Assembly: GCA_963718065.1 (NCBI GenBank)
Contig: CAVQYE010000020.1
Coordinates: 310,001 to 374,000 of the forward strand
Direction: 5' to 3'
Length of the DNA stretch: 64,000 nucleotides
DNA from: CAVPGP01 sp963718065
GTDB lineage: Bacteria; Actinomycetota; Thermoleophilia; Gaiellales; Gaiellaceae
Made by a program: the position numbers and the translations under genes. The notes beneath the pieces are model-generated. The model ran no database searches, was not told where the DNA came from, and worked only from the letters and a program-made list of their open reading frames with translations. The stretch's first letter is position 1; every line of letters starts with the position of its first letter. Of the stretch, positions 42,880 through 51,591 are shown piece by piece.

Positions 42880-43409
42880 TCACGATCTACGACGCACCGC
42901 GCTGCCCGTACTGCGCGCGCGTGCGGATCGTCCTCGCCGAGAAGGCGGTGGCGTGGGAGTCGTTTGAGATCGACCTTTCCGACCGCCCCGCCTGGCTCTA
43001 CGAGAAGAACCCGAAAGGGAAGGTGCCCGTCCTCGAGGAGGACGGCTTCATCCTGCCCGAGTCCCACCTGATCATGGAGTACCTCGAGGAGCGCTACCCC
43101 GAGCCGGCGCTGCTGCCGGCGGACGCGGCCGACCGCGCGCTGGCGCGCCTCGCGGTCGACTGCTTCGACGACGTGCTGGGCGACGACTACTACGCGTTCC
43201 GCCGCGGCGACGAGAACCGCCTCGAGGAGCGGCTGCTCAACCTGCCGCTCGGTCTCAACCTGTACGTCGACGCCGCCTACGCGCCGTGGATCATCCGGGC
43301 CCGGGAGATGCTCGGGGTGGCGCTGCCGCCCGACCTCGACGACTGGCTCGCGCGCATGGCGAGGCGACCGTCGTTCGCCGAGGAGCTCAGCGTCGTAGCC
43401 TCGCTGTGA
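42876..43409 (+). CDS. Glutathione S-transferase-family protein
   Basis: 177 residues with a thioredoxin-fold N-terminus, YDAPRCPYCARVRIVLAEK (CPYC motif), NPKGKVPVLEEDGFILPES (cis-Pro and thiol-binding region) and LIMEYLEERYPEP, then an all-helical domain. This is GST or glutaredoxin-GST layout. Actinobacteria often lack glutathione, so the thiol may be another. It could supply maleylacetoacetate isomerase for the hmgA route, but nothing in the sequence shows that. Confidence 0.8.
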   Translation: MITIYDAPRCPYCARVRIVLAEKAVAWESFEIDLSDRPAWLYEKNPKGKVPVLEEDGFILPESHLIMEYLEERYPEPALLPADAADRALARLAVDCFDDVLGDDYYAFRRGDENRLEERLLNLPLGLNLYVDAAYAPWIIRAREMLGVALPPDLDDWLARMARRPSFAEELSVVASL

Positions 43410-43759
43410 GCGACATCGAGGTCGACGAGCTCGCGTCACGGCTCGGTGAGGTCCCGGTACTGGACGTGCGGACGGCGGGCGAGTACGACGGCACGCTCGG
43501 CAAGCCGTGCGACCCGCGCCAGGGGCACATCCCGGGCGCGAGGAATGTCGACCTCTACCGGCTGATGGAGCTGCAAGCGGGTGACGTGGCGACCGCAATC
43601 GGTGTCGAGCCCGGCGGCGAGGTCGTGGCGTACTGCCACAGCGGCTCGCGCTCGGGGCTCGCGGTCCACGTGCTGCGCTCGCTCGGCTTCGACGCGCGGA
43701 ACTACGCCGGCTCGTGGCACGAGTGGTCGCGGCGCGACGACCTGCCGGCCGAGCGCTAG
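43406..43759 (+). CDS. Rhodanese-like domain protein
   Basis: A 117-residue single rhodanese domain. VPVLDVRTAGEYDG is the conserved Asp-Arg loop, GHIPGARNVDLY the next block, and YCHSGSRSGLAVHVL the active-site loop with Cys. It transfers sulfur or binds thiols. The GTG start overlaps the GST-like gene by 4 nt, linking two thiol-related proteins. Confidence 0.87.
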   Translation: MSDIEVDELASRLGEVPVLDVRTAGEYDGTLGKPCDPRQGHIPGARNVDLYRLMELQAGDVATAIGVEPGGEVVAYCHSGSRSGLAVHVLRSLGFDARNYAGSWHEWSRRDDLPAER

Positions 43760-43787
43760 GACGGTCGGCGGACCGGCCCGCGCGCGC

Positions 43788-45104
43788 TCAGGCCGGGACG
43801 CGCCCGAGGGATGAAGGGGGTCTCGGCCGCTCGAACTCCGCGGGCCGGTCTTCGATGTCGCGCATGCCCGGGAGGAAGAGAGCGCCGAGTGTGCATACGG
43901 CGCCAACGATTGCGGCTCCGATCAGCGTCGCCCTGACGCCGACCAGCGCCGTGACGGGGGCGGTGAGGGCGAATGAGAGCGGCAGGAGGCCGATCGAGAT
44001 CAGCCAGTCGAGGCTCGAGACACGCCCGAGCATCGACGCCGGGACGTGGCGTTGCTTGATCGTCGCCCAGACGATCGTTCCGGCTGTCTCGAGGGCGTTG
44101 AACAGGAGGCACGCCACCATCAGTTGCCAGGATGCGGTTGCGAGGCCGTAGCCCGCAATGGCAAGGGTGGCGAGGGTCCACACGGTGTACATGAAAGTGA
44201 CGTCGCGTTGAGGATGGCCCCGCTGGCCCATTGCGAGCGCCGCGGCCACAGCTCCGAGTCCGCCGGCGCCGAAGACAAGCCCGAGATCGGCAGCGGATGC
44301 GTGCAGCTCGTTCTTCACAAGGTAGGGGAGCAGGACCTCGGCCGGCCCCATGAAGGCGAGATAGGCGATCGCGGCGGAGAGGAGGGTGCCCCAGAGCCAG
44401 ACGCGGCGCCGGACGAACCGCATCCCCTCCTTGACGGCGCCGAGCGACGACTCGGTGTGCTCTGAGCGCGGGTGAGGCGGCGGCCGCATGAGCAGCAATG
44501 CCACCGCCGAGACGACAAAGGTGACGGCGTCGAAGCCGAACGCAGCGCCCGTGCCGATTCCGGCCACGAGCGCTCCGCCCGCAGCCGGCCCGGCGATCCG
44601 CAACGCGATCGGCCGGACGAACTGGTCGAGCGAGTTCGCTGCGGCGAGGTTGGCGGCCGGAACGAGGTCCGGAACGATTGCCTCGAAAGCGGGAGTGAAG
44701 AAGGCAGTCCCGACGCCGTAGAAGGTGACGAGGACGAGGAGCTCCCAGAAGGTGAGGACGTCGGCAAGCGAGAGAGTCGCCAAGAGCCCAACCACGGCGG
44801 CGCGTCCGATGTCGGCGCACAGCATCAGCGAGCGTCGATCGACGCGGTCGCTGAGGACTCCCGCCGGCAGCAGGAAGGCGATGGTCGAAACGGTCATCCC
44901 GATCCCGAGCAGCGAGAGCGCGGCCGGGGCGTTCCAGAGCTCGTATGCCTGCCAGGCCATCGCCACGAAGAAGATGCCGTCGCCGAAGAGCGAGATCGTC
45001 ATCCCGGTCCAGAGGAGGCGGAAGTCGCGCTCACGCAACGGCGCGAGGAGATTCACGCGGGAGAAGCCCCCCGTGCGATCGAGCGCCTCGTGGCTGTGCT
45101 GCAT
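43788..45104 (-). CDS. MFS transporter (DHA3-like exporter)
   Basis: A 438-residue major facilitator with twelve predicted helices. It has RDFRLLWTGMTISLFGDGIF at the N-terminus, GVLSDRVDRRSLMLCADIGR (motif A variant) and FAPAFEA-like FFTPAFEAIVPDLVPAANLA, which resemble DHA3 macrolide or tetracycline-type exporters. I chose the ATG at 45104; the open frame extends far upstream but only as the shadow of the GGDEF-EAL gene. Confidence 0.85.
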   Translation of the reverse strand: MQHSHEALDRTGGFSRVNLLAPLRERDFRLLWTGMTISLFGDGIFFVAMAWQAYELWNAPAALSLLGIGMTVSTIAFLLPAGVLSDRVDRRSLMLCADIGRAAVVGLLATLSLADVLTFWELLVLVTFYGVGTAFFTPAFEAIVPDLVPAANLAAANSLDQFVRPIALRIAGPAAGGALVAGIGTGAAFGFDAVTFVVSAVALLLMRPPPHPRSEHTESSLGAVKEGMRFVRRRVWLWGTLLSAAIAYLAFMGPAEVLLPYLVKNELHASAADLGLVFGAGGLGAVAAALAMGQRGHPQRDVTFMYTVWTLATLAIAGYGLATASWQLMVACLLFNALETAGTIVWATIKQRHVPASMLGRVSSLDWLISIGLLPLSFALTAPVTALVGVRATLIGAAIVGAVCTLGALFLPGMRDIEDRPAEFERPRPPSSLGRVPA

Positions 45105-45112
45105 GCGAACTG

Positions 45113-48100
45113 CTAGCCGAACGCGACGGAGGGTTCTGCGTCGGCGGCGAGGTAGTCGGCGAGGGCGGCGAACGTCATCGGCCTGGCGAACAGGAAGCCC
45201 TGGCCGTAGTCGCAGCCCAGATCCCGCAGCGAGGCGATCTGGTTCGGCATCTCGATGCCTTCGGCCACGACGTTCAGGTTGAGGCTGTTCCCGAGCCCGA
45301 TGATCGCCGCCGCCAGCCCCGAATCCTCGTGCTCCGGTGCCAGGAACGAACGGTCCATCTTGAGGATGTCGATCGGGAAGCGGCTCAGGTAGCTGAGCGA
45401 GGAGTGGCCGGTTCCGAAGTCGTCCATCGCCAGCAGGATCCCGAGCGACTTCAGGTCGCGCAGACGCTCGACGGCGAGATCGGTGTCGACCATCACGACG
45501 GTCTCTGTGATCTCGAGCACGAGGCTCCAGGGCGGCAGCCCGGTCGCCTCCAGGGCCTCGTGGACGTCGGCGACGATCGTCTCGGACTGAAGCTGCTTGA
45601 CGGAGAGGTTGACGCTGACGGTCAACGGCGGCTTCCGCGGGAAGCGCTCCTGCAGGATGACCCCCTGGCGGCACGCCTCCTGCAGCACCCAGCGGCCGAT
45701 CGGGATGATCAGGCCGGTTTCCTCGGCAAGCGGGATGAAGTTGAGCGGCGCGATCGTCCCGCGCGTAGGGTGCATCCACCGCAGCAGCGCCTCGACGCCG
45801 TAGTCGGCGCCCTGGTCGAGCCGGACGACGGGCTGATAATGGATCTCGAGCTGGTTGAGCGTCAGCGCCTGCTGCAGCTCCGTCTGGAGCTCCATCCGCT
45901 CCACCACCCGCTCGTGCATCGCCGGTTCGAACACCCGGTAACCGCCCTTCCGGTCGCGCTTCGCCATGTACATCGCGACGTCGGCGTCGCGCAGCAGCTC
46001 TTCCGATTCCGCCGAGCTGACGTCGCGGCCTCCTAGGCAGATGCCGACGCTCGCGCGCGGGTAGACCTGCTTGCCTTCGATGTCGAACGGAAGCTCGAGC
46101 GAGCGCAAGATCCGGCTCGCGACATCGGCCGCTTCCGCGGAGTCTTCGATCCCGTCCAGGAGGATCGCGAACTCGTCGCCGCCGAAGCGCGCGACGGTGT
46201 CTGCCGGGCGCACCGCGTCCTGGAGGCGGCGGCCGACCTCCTGGAGAACCATGTCGCCCGCCGCGTGACCCAGGCTGTCGTTGACCGTCTTGAAATCGTC
46301 GAGGTCGATGAACATGACACCGATCGCAGGCCCGCCGCGGATCGAGCGCTTGATCGAGTGTTGAACACGATCGGCGAAGAGCGCTCGGTTGGCGAGATTC
46401 GTCACAGGGTCGTGGAACGCTTGATGTGCCAGCTGGTCCTCGAAGACCTTGCGCTCGCTGACGTCTCTCCCGTTCAGGACGATGCCGCGCACATGCTCGT
46501 CCTGAAGCAGGTCCGTGTGCTGGACCTCGAACTGAAGCCACGTCCCGTCGGAGTGCCGGAGCAGGCACTCGGTGACGTGGGTCTCGGAACCGCCGCCGGC
46601 GTAGGCCTCGCCGACTCCGGAGAGGATCTCCATCAGCCGGGGGCGGTCGGACTCGCCGAGCAGCCTCGCGTATTCCGTGCCCTCGATCTCGTCGACGCGA
46701 TACCCGAGCACGCGCTCGACGGACGGGCTCTGGTACGTGACGACGCCGTCCGCGTCGAGAACCGTGATCAGGTCGCTCGAGTGTGCGACGAGCGACCGGA
46801 ACCGAGCTTCGCTCTGCCGGCGGTGCAGATCCTCGGAGAGCGACGCTCCCTCGACGGCCAGCGAAACCTGGGAGGCGAGGGACTCGAGCGAGTCGACCAG
46901 CTCCCGCGAGAACTCCACCGGCGCGGAGACGACGAACAACCCACGCGCCTCGTCCCGTACGGAGAGGGGCAGCAGCAGCGCGGCTTCGCCGTCGCGCATG
47001 CGCAGCTGGCTTCGCACAGGCTCGGGTATGGCCTTCAGCGGGATTCGGAGCGTCGCGGTCGCCGAGGCGCGGAGCCAGCGGTCCGCCTCCCGCGAGACGG
47101 TCCACTCGCCGTCGAGCCCGGACGAGGCGACGACGACGGCGCCTTCTGCTGGCAGGAGCACGAGGCGAACGTCGCCCGGCTCGTCCATCAGGGCCCCGAC
47201 AGCCGTGACGGCTGCCTCGTTGACCTGCTGGGGGCTCGCCGATGCAACGAGCTCCAGCCCTGCGGCGCGCAACCCGAGCTCGCGCGCGGCCGCCCGCTCC
47301 TCCTTGCGCACGAGACCGGCCATGCGACTGACGACGAGCAGGAACAGAACCGCCGAAGCGGAGATCAAGACGAGCTTGTCGGTATCGCCGAACGACTGCC
47401 AGGCGCGGATACCCGGCGCGATCAGACACGCTCCGGTCAGCAGCGAGAGGCGTAGCGGGGTGAGGCGCGCCCGCGACTCGAGCGCCGGCTCCTCGAGCGT
47501 CCTCATCGACGGATGCAGCGCCGCGGCGCCCCAGAGCACGTAGTACGCGATCCAGCCGACGTCGAAGCTCAGCTGGTGGCGGTACGCGTTCGTGAGCAAC
47601 GCATAGGTGTAGGCCGAGTCCACGGCGAGCAGCGAGACGATGCTGGCGACGAGCAGGAAGAACGCGGGAGCCCGCTTTCCCTTGTCGACGGCGAGTCGGA
47701 TTGCAGCGGCGAGGAGCAGGATGTCGCCGAGCGGATACGCCGTCGAAACGCCCTTCTCGAGCCACGTGAGCCCGGACAGGTGGATGTTCGGGGCGACGAG
47801 GAAGACCCAGGAGAGGAGCGCGATGCCGACCGTGAGGATCAGCGAATCGATCATGCCGGCGCGGTCGCCTCGCGGGTTGCGCCGGCGCACGAGGACCAGC
47901 AACCCCGCCACGAGCGCGGGGTAGACCGTCAGGTAGATGCCGTCGCCGAGCGACGGGAACTCGACCTCGGCGCCGAAGAGCTTCGGGTAGCTGTACGTGT
48001 AGAGGTCGCCGGCGAAGAACAGGAACTGGCCGACAATGAAGAGCATCCAGGCGGCGCGTGCCTTCGGCTTGTGGAGATAGATGCCGAACGCGATCGCGAC

Positions 48101-48247
48101 AGACGAGGAAAGGCCGAGCAAGTTGATCAAAGGCCCGTTGCCCTTCAGCGGCGGGAGCCAGAGGTAAGCCGCCGTCAGCAGCCCGCCCGCAACGAGATAG
48201 GCGGCCCAGGCGCGACCGCGCCAGTCGACGCCTCTGAGCGTGGTCAC
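45113..48247 (-). CDS. Membrane GAF-PAS-GGDEF-EAL cyclic-di-GMP enzyme
   Basis: A 1044-residue signalling protein. Order: eight or so hydrophobic helices (to about 305), a GAF-like domain (about 330-470), a PAS domain (LRTLVAHSS-like FRSLVAHSSDLITVLDADG, about 495-610), GGDEF with intact ARFGGDEFAILLDG and EAL with intact GVEALLRWMHP plus DDFGTGHSSLSYLSRFPIDI. Both synthesis and hydrolysis of c-di-GMP are therefore possible, steered by signals at the membrane and by GAF/PAS. The GTG start overlaps the stop of the oxoamine-synthase-like gene (GTGA), so the two are made together. Confidence 0.92.
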   Translation of the reverse strand: MTTLRGVDWRGRAWAAYLVAGGLLTAAYLWLPPLKGNGPLINLLGLSSSVAIAFGIYLHKPKARAAWMLFIVGQFLFFAGDLYTYSYPKLFGAEVEFPSLGDGIYLTVYPALVAGLLVLVRRRNPRGDRAGMIDSLILTVGIALLSWVFLVAPNIHLSGLTWLEKGVSTAYPLGDILLLAAAIRLAVDKGKRAPAFFLLVASIVSLLAVDSAYTYALLTNAYRHQLSFDVGWIAYYVLWGAAALHPSMRTLEEPALESRARLTPLRLSLLTGACLIAPGIRAWQSFGDTDKLVLISASAVLFLLVVSRMAGLVRKEERAAARELGLRAAGLELVASASPQQVNEAAVTAVGALMDEPGDVRLVLLPAEGAVVVASSGLDGEWTVSREADRWLRASATATLRIPLKAIPEPVRSQLRMRDGEAALLLPLSVRDEARGLFVVSAPVEFSRELVDSLESLASQVSLAVEGASLSEDLHRRQSEARFRSLVAHSSDLITVLDADGVVTYQSPSVERVLGYRVDEIEGTEYARLLGESDRPRLMEILSGVGEAYAGGGSETHVTECLLRHSDGTWLQFEVQHTDLLQDEHVRGIVLNGRDVSERKVFEDQLAHQAFHDPVTNLANRALFADRVQHSIKRSIRGGPAIGVMFIDLDDFKTVNDSLGHAAGDMVLQEVGRRLQDAVRPADTVARFGGDEFAILLDGIEDSAEAADVASRILRSLELPFDIEGKQVYPRASVGICLGGRDVSSAESEELLRDADVAMYMAKRDRKGGYRVFEPAMHERVVERMELQTELQQALTLNQLEIHYQPVVRLDQGADYGVEALLRWMHPTRGTIAPLNFIPLAEETGLIIPIGRWVLQEACRQGVILQERFPRKPPLTVSVNLSVKQLQSETIVADVHEALEATGLPPWSLVLEITETVVMVDTDLAVERLRDLKSLGILLAMDDFGTGHSSLSYLSRFPIDILKMDRSFLAPEHEDSGLAAAIIGLGNSLNLNVVAEGIEMPNQIASLRDLGCDYGQGFLFARPMTFAALADYLAADAEPSVAFG

Positions 48248-49545
48248 GCCGCGTATTCCCGACGCCCGGCGGGGCGAAGATCGAATGCTCCCGTGAGCTT
48301 GCCGAGGACGTCGACGAGTTGTTCGATCTCCGCGGCCGAATTTGCGGCGGTGACCTGGATCCGGAAGCCGACCTCGCTCTTTGGGACGAGCGGATAGGCC
48401 GCGAGCGTCACGTAGATGCCGTGGTCGAAGAGGAAGCGCCCCGCCGCACCGATGTCCTCGTGGCGGGCGAGCGGAACTTCGATGATCGGGAACCCCGAGC
48501 GATTCGGGGTGTGCACGCCGAGGCGGTCGAGACAGCTGAGCACCGCGTCGGTCTTCCGCCACAGATCTGCTCGAATCGAGTCGCCGCGAGCCTCGTTGAC
48601 GTCGAAGCCGGCGAGGACCGTCGCGAGCGACGCGATCGGCGACGGGCCCGAATAGAGGTACGGCGGAGCGGCAGTCTTCAGCAGGTTCTTGAGCTCCGTC
48701 GGGCACGTCAAGAAGGCTGCGAGCGACGAGTACGCCTTGGAGAAGCCTCCCACCAGCACGACGCCCTCATACGACTCGCCGCAGTAGCGGACGATGCTGT
48801 TCCCACGGGTGCCGTACGGGCTCGACTCGTCGCTGGTCCGTTCGCCGATCACGCCGAAGCCGTGCGCGTCGTCGACGTAGAGCATCGCGTCGTGGCGGCG
48901 GGCGACTCGGGCGAACTCTCCTAGGTCGGGCGCGTTGCCCGTCATGCTGTTCACCCCGTCCATGCAGATGAGTCGCGTGGTCGAGCGGTCCTGGCGCAGA
49001 AGCTTCTCGAGATCGTCGGGGTCCTCGAACCGGAATCGCTTCACGGTCGCTCCTCGGGCAGCGGCGAACTGGCAACCGTCGTAGATCGTCTTGTGCGCCC
49101 GGTTGTCGACGAAGATCGTCCCGTCGCCTGCGAGCACCGGGATCACCGACAGGTGGATGAGCGTGATCGTCGGGATCACCAGTGTGTCCTCGCAGCCGAG
49201 CAGCTCGGTCAGGCGCTCCTCGATCTGCCGGTAGAGAACAGGACTGCCGAGCATGCGCGACCAGCTCGGATGTGTACCCCACTTCTCGAGGTAGTCCGGG
49301 ATCTCGTCGATGATCTCGCGATCGAGATCGAAGCCGAGGTAGTTGCAGGACGCGAAATCGGCGAGCCACTTGTCGCCGATGCGGATCATCCGCCCGTCGA
49401 TCTCGTCGATGACCGCGTCCGTCATCGGGTTGGACCGCTCGAGCTCGGTCAACTCGCTACAGGCCGCCATCCAGCGGTCGATCCAACGGGGGGACGCAGA
49501 AGGCGACCGGGGGCCATCCGGGCGGTACGCGCTCATGCGGACCAT
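48244..49545 (-). CDS. Alpha-oxoamine synthase-family PLP enzyme
   Basis: A 433-residue fold-type I PLP enzyme of the KBL/BioF/CqsA group. It has FASCNYLGFDLDREIIDEIP, TLVIPTITLIHLSVIPVL, YVDDAHGFGVIGERT (PLP-contact DDAHG) and VLVGGFSKAYSSLAAFLTCP with the PLP Lys. Relatives condense an amino acid with an acyl-CoA or acyl-ACP; CqsA-type members make quorum-sensing alpha-hydroxyketones. Coupling to a c-di-GMP enzyme makes a signal product conceivable, but BioF-like or lipid-forming roles are equally open. Two ATGs 9 nt apart could serve as start; the outer is given. Confidence 0.8.
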   Translation of the reverse strand: MVRMSAYRPDGPRSPSASPRWIDRWMAACSELTELERSNPMTDAVIDEIDGRMIRIGDKWLADFASCNYLGFDLDREIIDEIPDYLEKWGTHPSWSRMLGSPVLYRQIEERLTELLGCEDTLVIPTITLIHLSVIPVLAGDGTIFVDNRAHKTIYDGCQFAAARGATVKRFRFEDPDDLEKLLRQDRSTTRLICMDGVNSMTGNAPDLGEFARVARRHDAMLYVDDAHGFGVIGERTSDESSPYGTRGNSIVRYCGESYEGVVLVGGFSKAYSSLAAFLTCPTELKNLLKTAAPPYLYSGPSPIASLATVLAGFDVNEARGDSIRADLWRKTDAVLSCLDRLGVHTPNRSGFPIIEVPLARHEDIGAAGRFLFDHGIYVTLAAYPLVPKSEVGFRIQVTAANSAAEIEQLVDVLGKLTGAFDLRPAGRREYAA

Positions 49546-49658
49546 ATCGACACCTCTGCTCCAGGCTTTAGGACCCGTGCTCCCGGGACAGGGGGTGTCG
49601 TGGCCGCCCTGGCGCCGGCGCTGGATCGTGGGTACGGCCTCGACCTCGACTGCGGCGC

Positions 49659-49806
49659 TCAGCGCGCCGCCGCCCGCAGAAACGCGCGGCAGAGCTCCTG
49701 CCACGGCGGCAGGCGCTCGCGGAGCGAGGCCGCGATTGCCTCCCGCTCCGCCACGCCGTCGTCGACGAGCCTGTGCTCGAGCCGAGCCTGGCGCCCTTCG
49801 CCCGCG
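49659..49806 (-). pseudogene. C-terminal fragment of a glutamine amidotransferase-like gene
   Basis: The segment encodes RQARLEHRLVDDGVAEREAI and AASLRERLPPWQELCRAFLR, ending in a stop. It matches the last 45 residues of the intact amidotransferase at 50911-51591 (RQAQVERWLVDDGVPGREEI and AASLPARLPAWQEL), and the DNA is similar too. Similarity ends near 49800, about 50 nt before the palindrome element. It looks like a duplicate, or a former second copy, of which only the 3' end survives. Confidence 0.72.
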
Positions 49807-49851
49807 GCAACGGCGCGCCCCGGAGCATCTTCTCGCTTGCAACCAACAATC

Positions 49852-49955
49852 CGTACCTGGTACACGACGAGGTACGGCGCCAGGGCCATGTGCCCTGTTT
49901 ACAGGCATTTCCCTCTTTGGAACGACTTTTCGTACCTCGTACACGACGAGGTACG
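49852..49955 (-). repeat. Paired 25-nt palindromes, locus A
   Basis: Palindrome 2 at 49931-49955 has perfect 10-nt arms CGTACCTCGT / ACGAGGTACG around ACACG; palindrome 1 at 49852-49876 differs by one base in an arm. They are 79 nt apart. The DNA between, including GGCATTTCC and GGAACGACTTTTCG, reappears as the reverse complement at 59204-59307. The whole is a repeat of about 105-115 nt. Confidence 0.85.
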
Positions 49956-49976
49956 AGGCGAGGCGATGGCCCCCGG

Positions 49977-50921
49977 CTAGCCGTCGGCGTACGGCCTGAC
50001 GCTCGTGTACTTGAAGCCCGTGTCGACGGCCAGCGTCACGAGCACCGCGTCGGGGCCGAGGCGCTCCGCGAGGCGATGCGCGCCGACCACGTTCGCGCCC
50101 GTCGAGATGCCGGCGAAGACGCCCTCCTCCCGCGCGAGTCGCCCTGTCATCTCGATCGCCTCGTCGTCGCCGATCGCCTCGAGCCGGTCGATCTTCTCGG
50201 GATACCAGTGCGGCATCACGAGGCCCGTCCAGCCCTGGATGAGGAATGGCCCACGCTCGCCGCCGCCGATCGCCGGCGAGCTCGCCGGCTCGTGCGCCTG
50301 GATGAAGACGCCGTGCGGCTTGAGCGCGTCGGAGACCCCCATCACCGAGCTCGCGGTGCCCATGCCGTGGCAGAACCCGGTCACCCGGCCCTCCGTCTGT
50401 TCCCAGATCTCTCGCCCGAGGTGGTCGCGATGGTGGGCGATGATGTACGGGCTGTTGAACTGATCCGTTGCGTAATGGCCGGGACGCTCGGCGAGCTCAG
50501 CGGCCCGCGCGACCATGTTCTCGATGTCTTTGGCCGTCACCTTCGGGCGACCCTCGACCGACGGAATCACGTCCAGCTCGGCGCCGAGCGCGCGCATCAG
50601 CTGGAAACGCTCCTCCGTGAAGCAGTCGGCGATCACGATCAGCGCGCGGTACCCCTTCGCCGCACAGACGAGCGCCAGCGCGGGCCCGGTGCTGCCGCCC
50701 GTGTATTCGACGATCGTGTCACCGGGCGAGATCAACCCGTCGCGCTCCGCACCTTCGACCATCGCCAGGGCCATGCGGTCCTTCATCGACCCGGTCGGGT
50801 TCGTGTACTCCAGCTTCAGCCACAGCTCCGCGCCGTTCGCCGGCGCACAGCGCTGCAGGCGGATCAGCGGCGTGTTGCCGATCGCGTCGACGATCGATTC
50901 CACGCGGCGATCATCGCCCAT
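49977..50921 (-). CDS. Cysteine synthase-family PLP enzyme
   Basis: A 314-residue fold-type II PLP enzyme. The PLP Lys lies in NPTGSMKDRMA, the phosphate loop is EYTGGSTGPALA, and the substrate region GMGTASSVMGVSDAL follows. It resembles O-acetylserine sulfhydrylase / cystathionine beta-synthase-like enzymes that make cysteine. The family is broad, so the exact substrate is uncertain. Its start lies 11 nt inside the amidotransferase 3' end, so they are co-transcribed. Confidence 0.85.
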   Translation of the reverse strand: MGDDRRVESIVDAIGNTPLIRLQRCAPANGAELWLKLEYTNPTGSMKDRMALAMVEGAERDGLISPGDTIVEYTGGSTGPALALVCAAKGYRALIVIADCFTEERFQLMRALGAELDVIPSVEGRPKVTAKDIENMVARAAELAERPGHYATDQFNSPYIIAHHRDHLGREIWEQTEGRVTGFCHGMGTASSVMGVSDALKPHGVFIQAHEPASSPAIGGGERGPFLIQGWTGLVMPHWYPEKIDRLEAIGDDEAIEMTGRLAREEGVFAGISTGANVVGAHRLAERLGPDAVLVTLAVDTGFKYTSVRPYADG

Positions 50922-51591
50922 CGGGATCCGCTGCCGTCCGCAGAAATGCGCGGCAGAGCGCGCGGCCGAGCTCCTGCCAGGCGGGCAGACGCGCCGGCAG
51001 CGAGGCCGCGATCTCCTCGCGCCCCGGCACGCCGTCGTCGACGAGCCAGCGCTCGACCTGGGCCTGGCGCACCTCCGGGTGGAACTGCACCGCCCACGCG
51101 GCGCCGAGCCGGAACGCCTGCGTGCACGTCTCCGAGCGCGCGAGCTCGACCGCACCCTCCGGCACCTCGTAGGTGTACTCGTGCAACTCGAAGGCGTCGA
51201 ACCGCGCCGGCAGCGCGCCGAGGACCGGATCGGCGGCGCCGGCGTCCGTCAGCTGCACCGGCACCCAGCCGCGCTCGGGCGTCGGCGCCGGGCCTGCCCA
51301 CGAGCCGGCCGCCTTCGCCAGGAGCTGCGCGCCGAGGCAGACTGCGAGCATCGGCACGTCGCGCTCGAGCGCCTCCTGAAGGAACGCGTTCTCCGGCACG
51401 AGCCACGGGTGCACGTGCTCCTCGTCGACCTGCTGATGGCCGCCGAAGACAAGGAGCGCATCCCAGCCGTCGAGCGAGGGCAGCGGCTCGTCAGCGCCCG
51501 CCTCGACGAGCTCGTGGCCCTCGTCGCGCACGACGTCCTCGAAGATCTCCGCCCGCACGAGCGGGCCGTGGTCGAGCGAGAGGATCCTCAT
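50911..51591 (-). CDS. Class I glutamine amidotransferase-like protein
   Basis: 226 residues with a class I GATase fold. LLVFGGHQQVDEE lies near the oxyanion strand, MLAVCLGAQLLAKAAG holds the nucleophile Cys, and AVQFHPEV the catalytic His. Stand-alone members of this group hydrolyse glutamine or cleave related gamma-glutamyl compounds. Overlaps both DUF72 and cysteine synthase genes. A truncated copy of its 3' end is found downstream at 49659-49806. Confidence 0.85.
   Translation of the reverse strand: MRILSLDHGPLVRAEIFEDVVRDEGHELVEAGADEPLPSLDGWDALLVFGGHQQVDEEHVHPWLVPENAFLQEALERDVPMLAVCLGAQLLAKAAGSWAGPAPTPERGWVPVQLTDAGAADPVLGALPARFDAFELHEYTYEVPEGAVELARSETCTQAFRLGAAWAVQFHPEVRQAQVERWLVDDGVPGREEIAASLPARLPAWQELGRALCRAFLRTAADPDGR

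Larger units (their letters stand above)
49546..49976. other. 431-nt gap: amidotransferase relic and paired palindromes
   Basis: No intact gene. The part next to the oxoamine synthase gene is GC-rich upstream sequence. A relic of a glutamine amidotransferase C-terminus occupies 49659-49806 and is followed directly by a repeat element with two 25-nt palindromes (49852-49955), which ends 21 nt from the cysteine synthase stop. Confidence 0.7.

Noticed and set aside
42876..43409. Maleylacetoacetate isomerase completing the tyrosine pathway
   Set aside because: The gene is a GST-like protein, but it is 15 kb from hmgA in another operon and shows no feature specific to that isomerase.
43788..47765. 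1325-codon open frame giving an MFS protein a huge N-terminal extension
   Set aside because: The upstream part is the shadow of the GGDEF-EAL gene; the MFS fold begins at the ATG at 45104.
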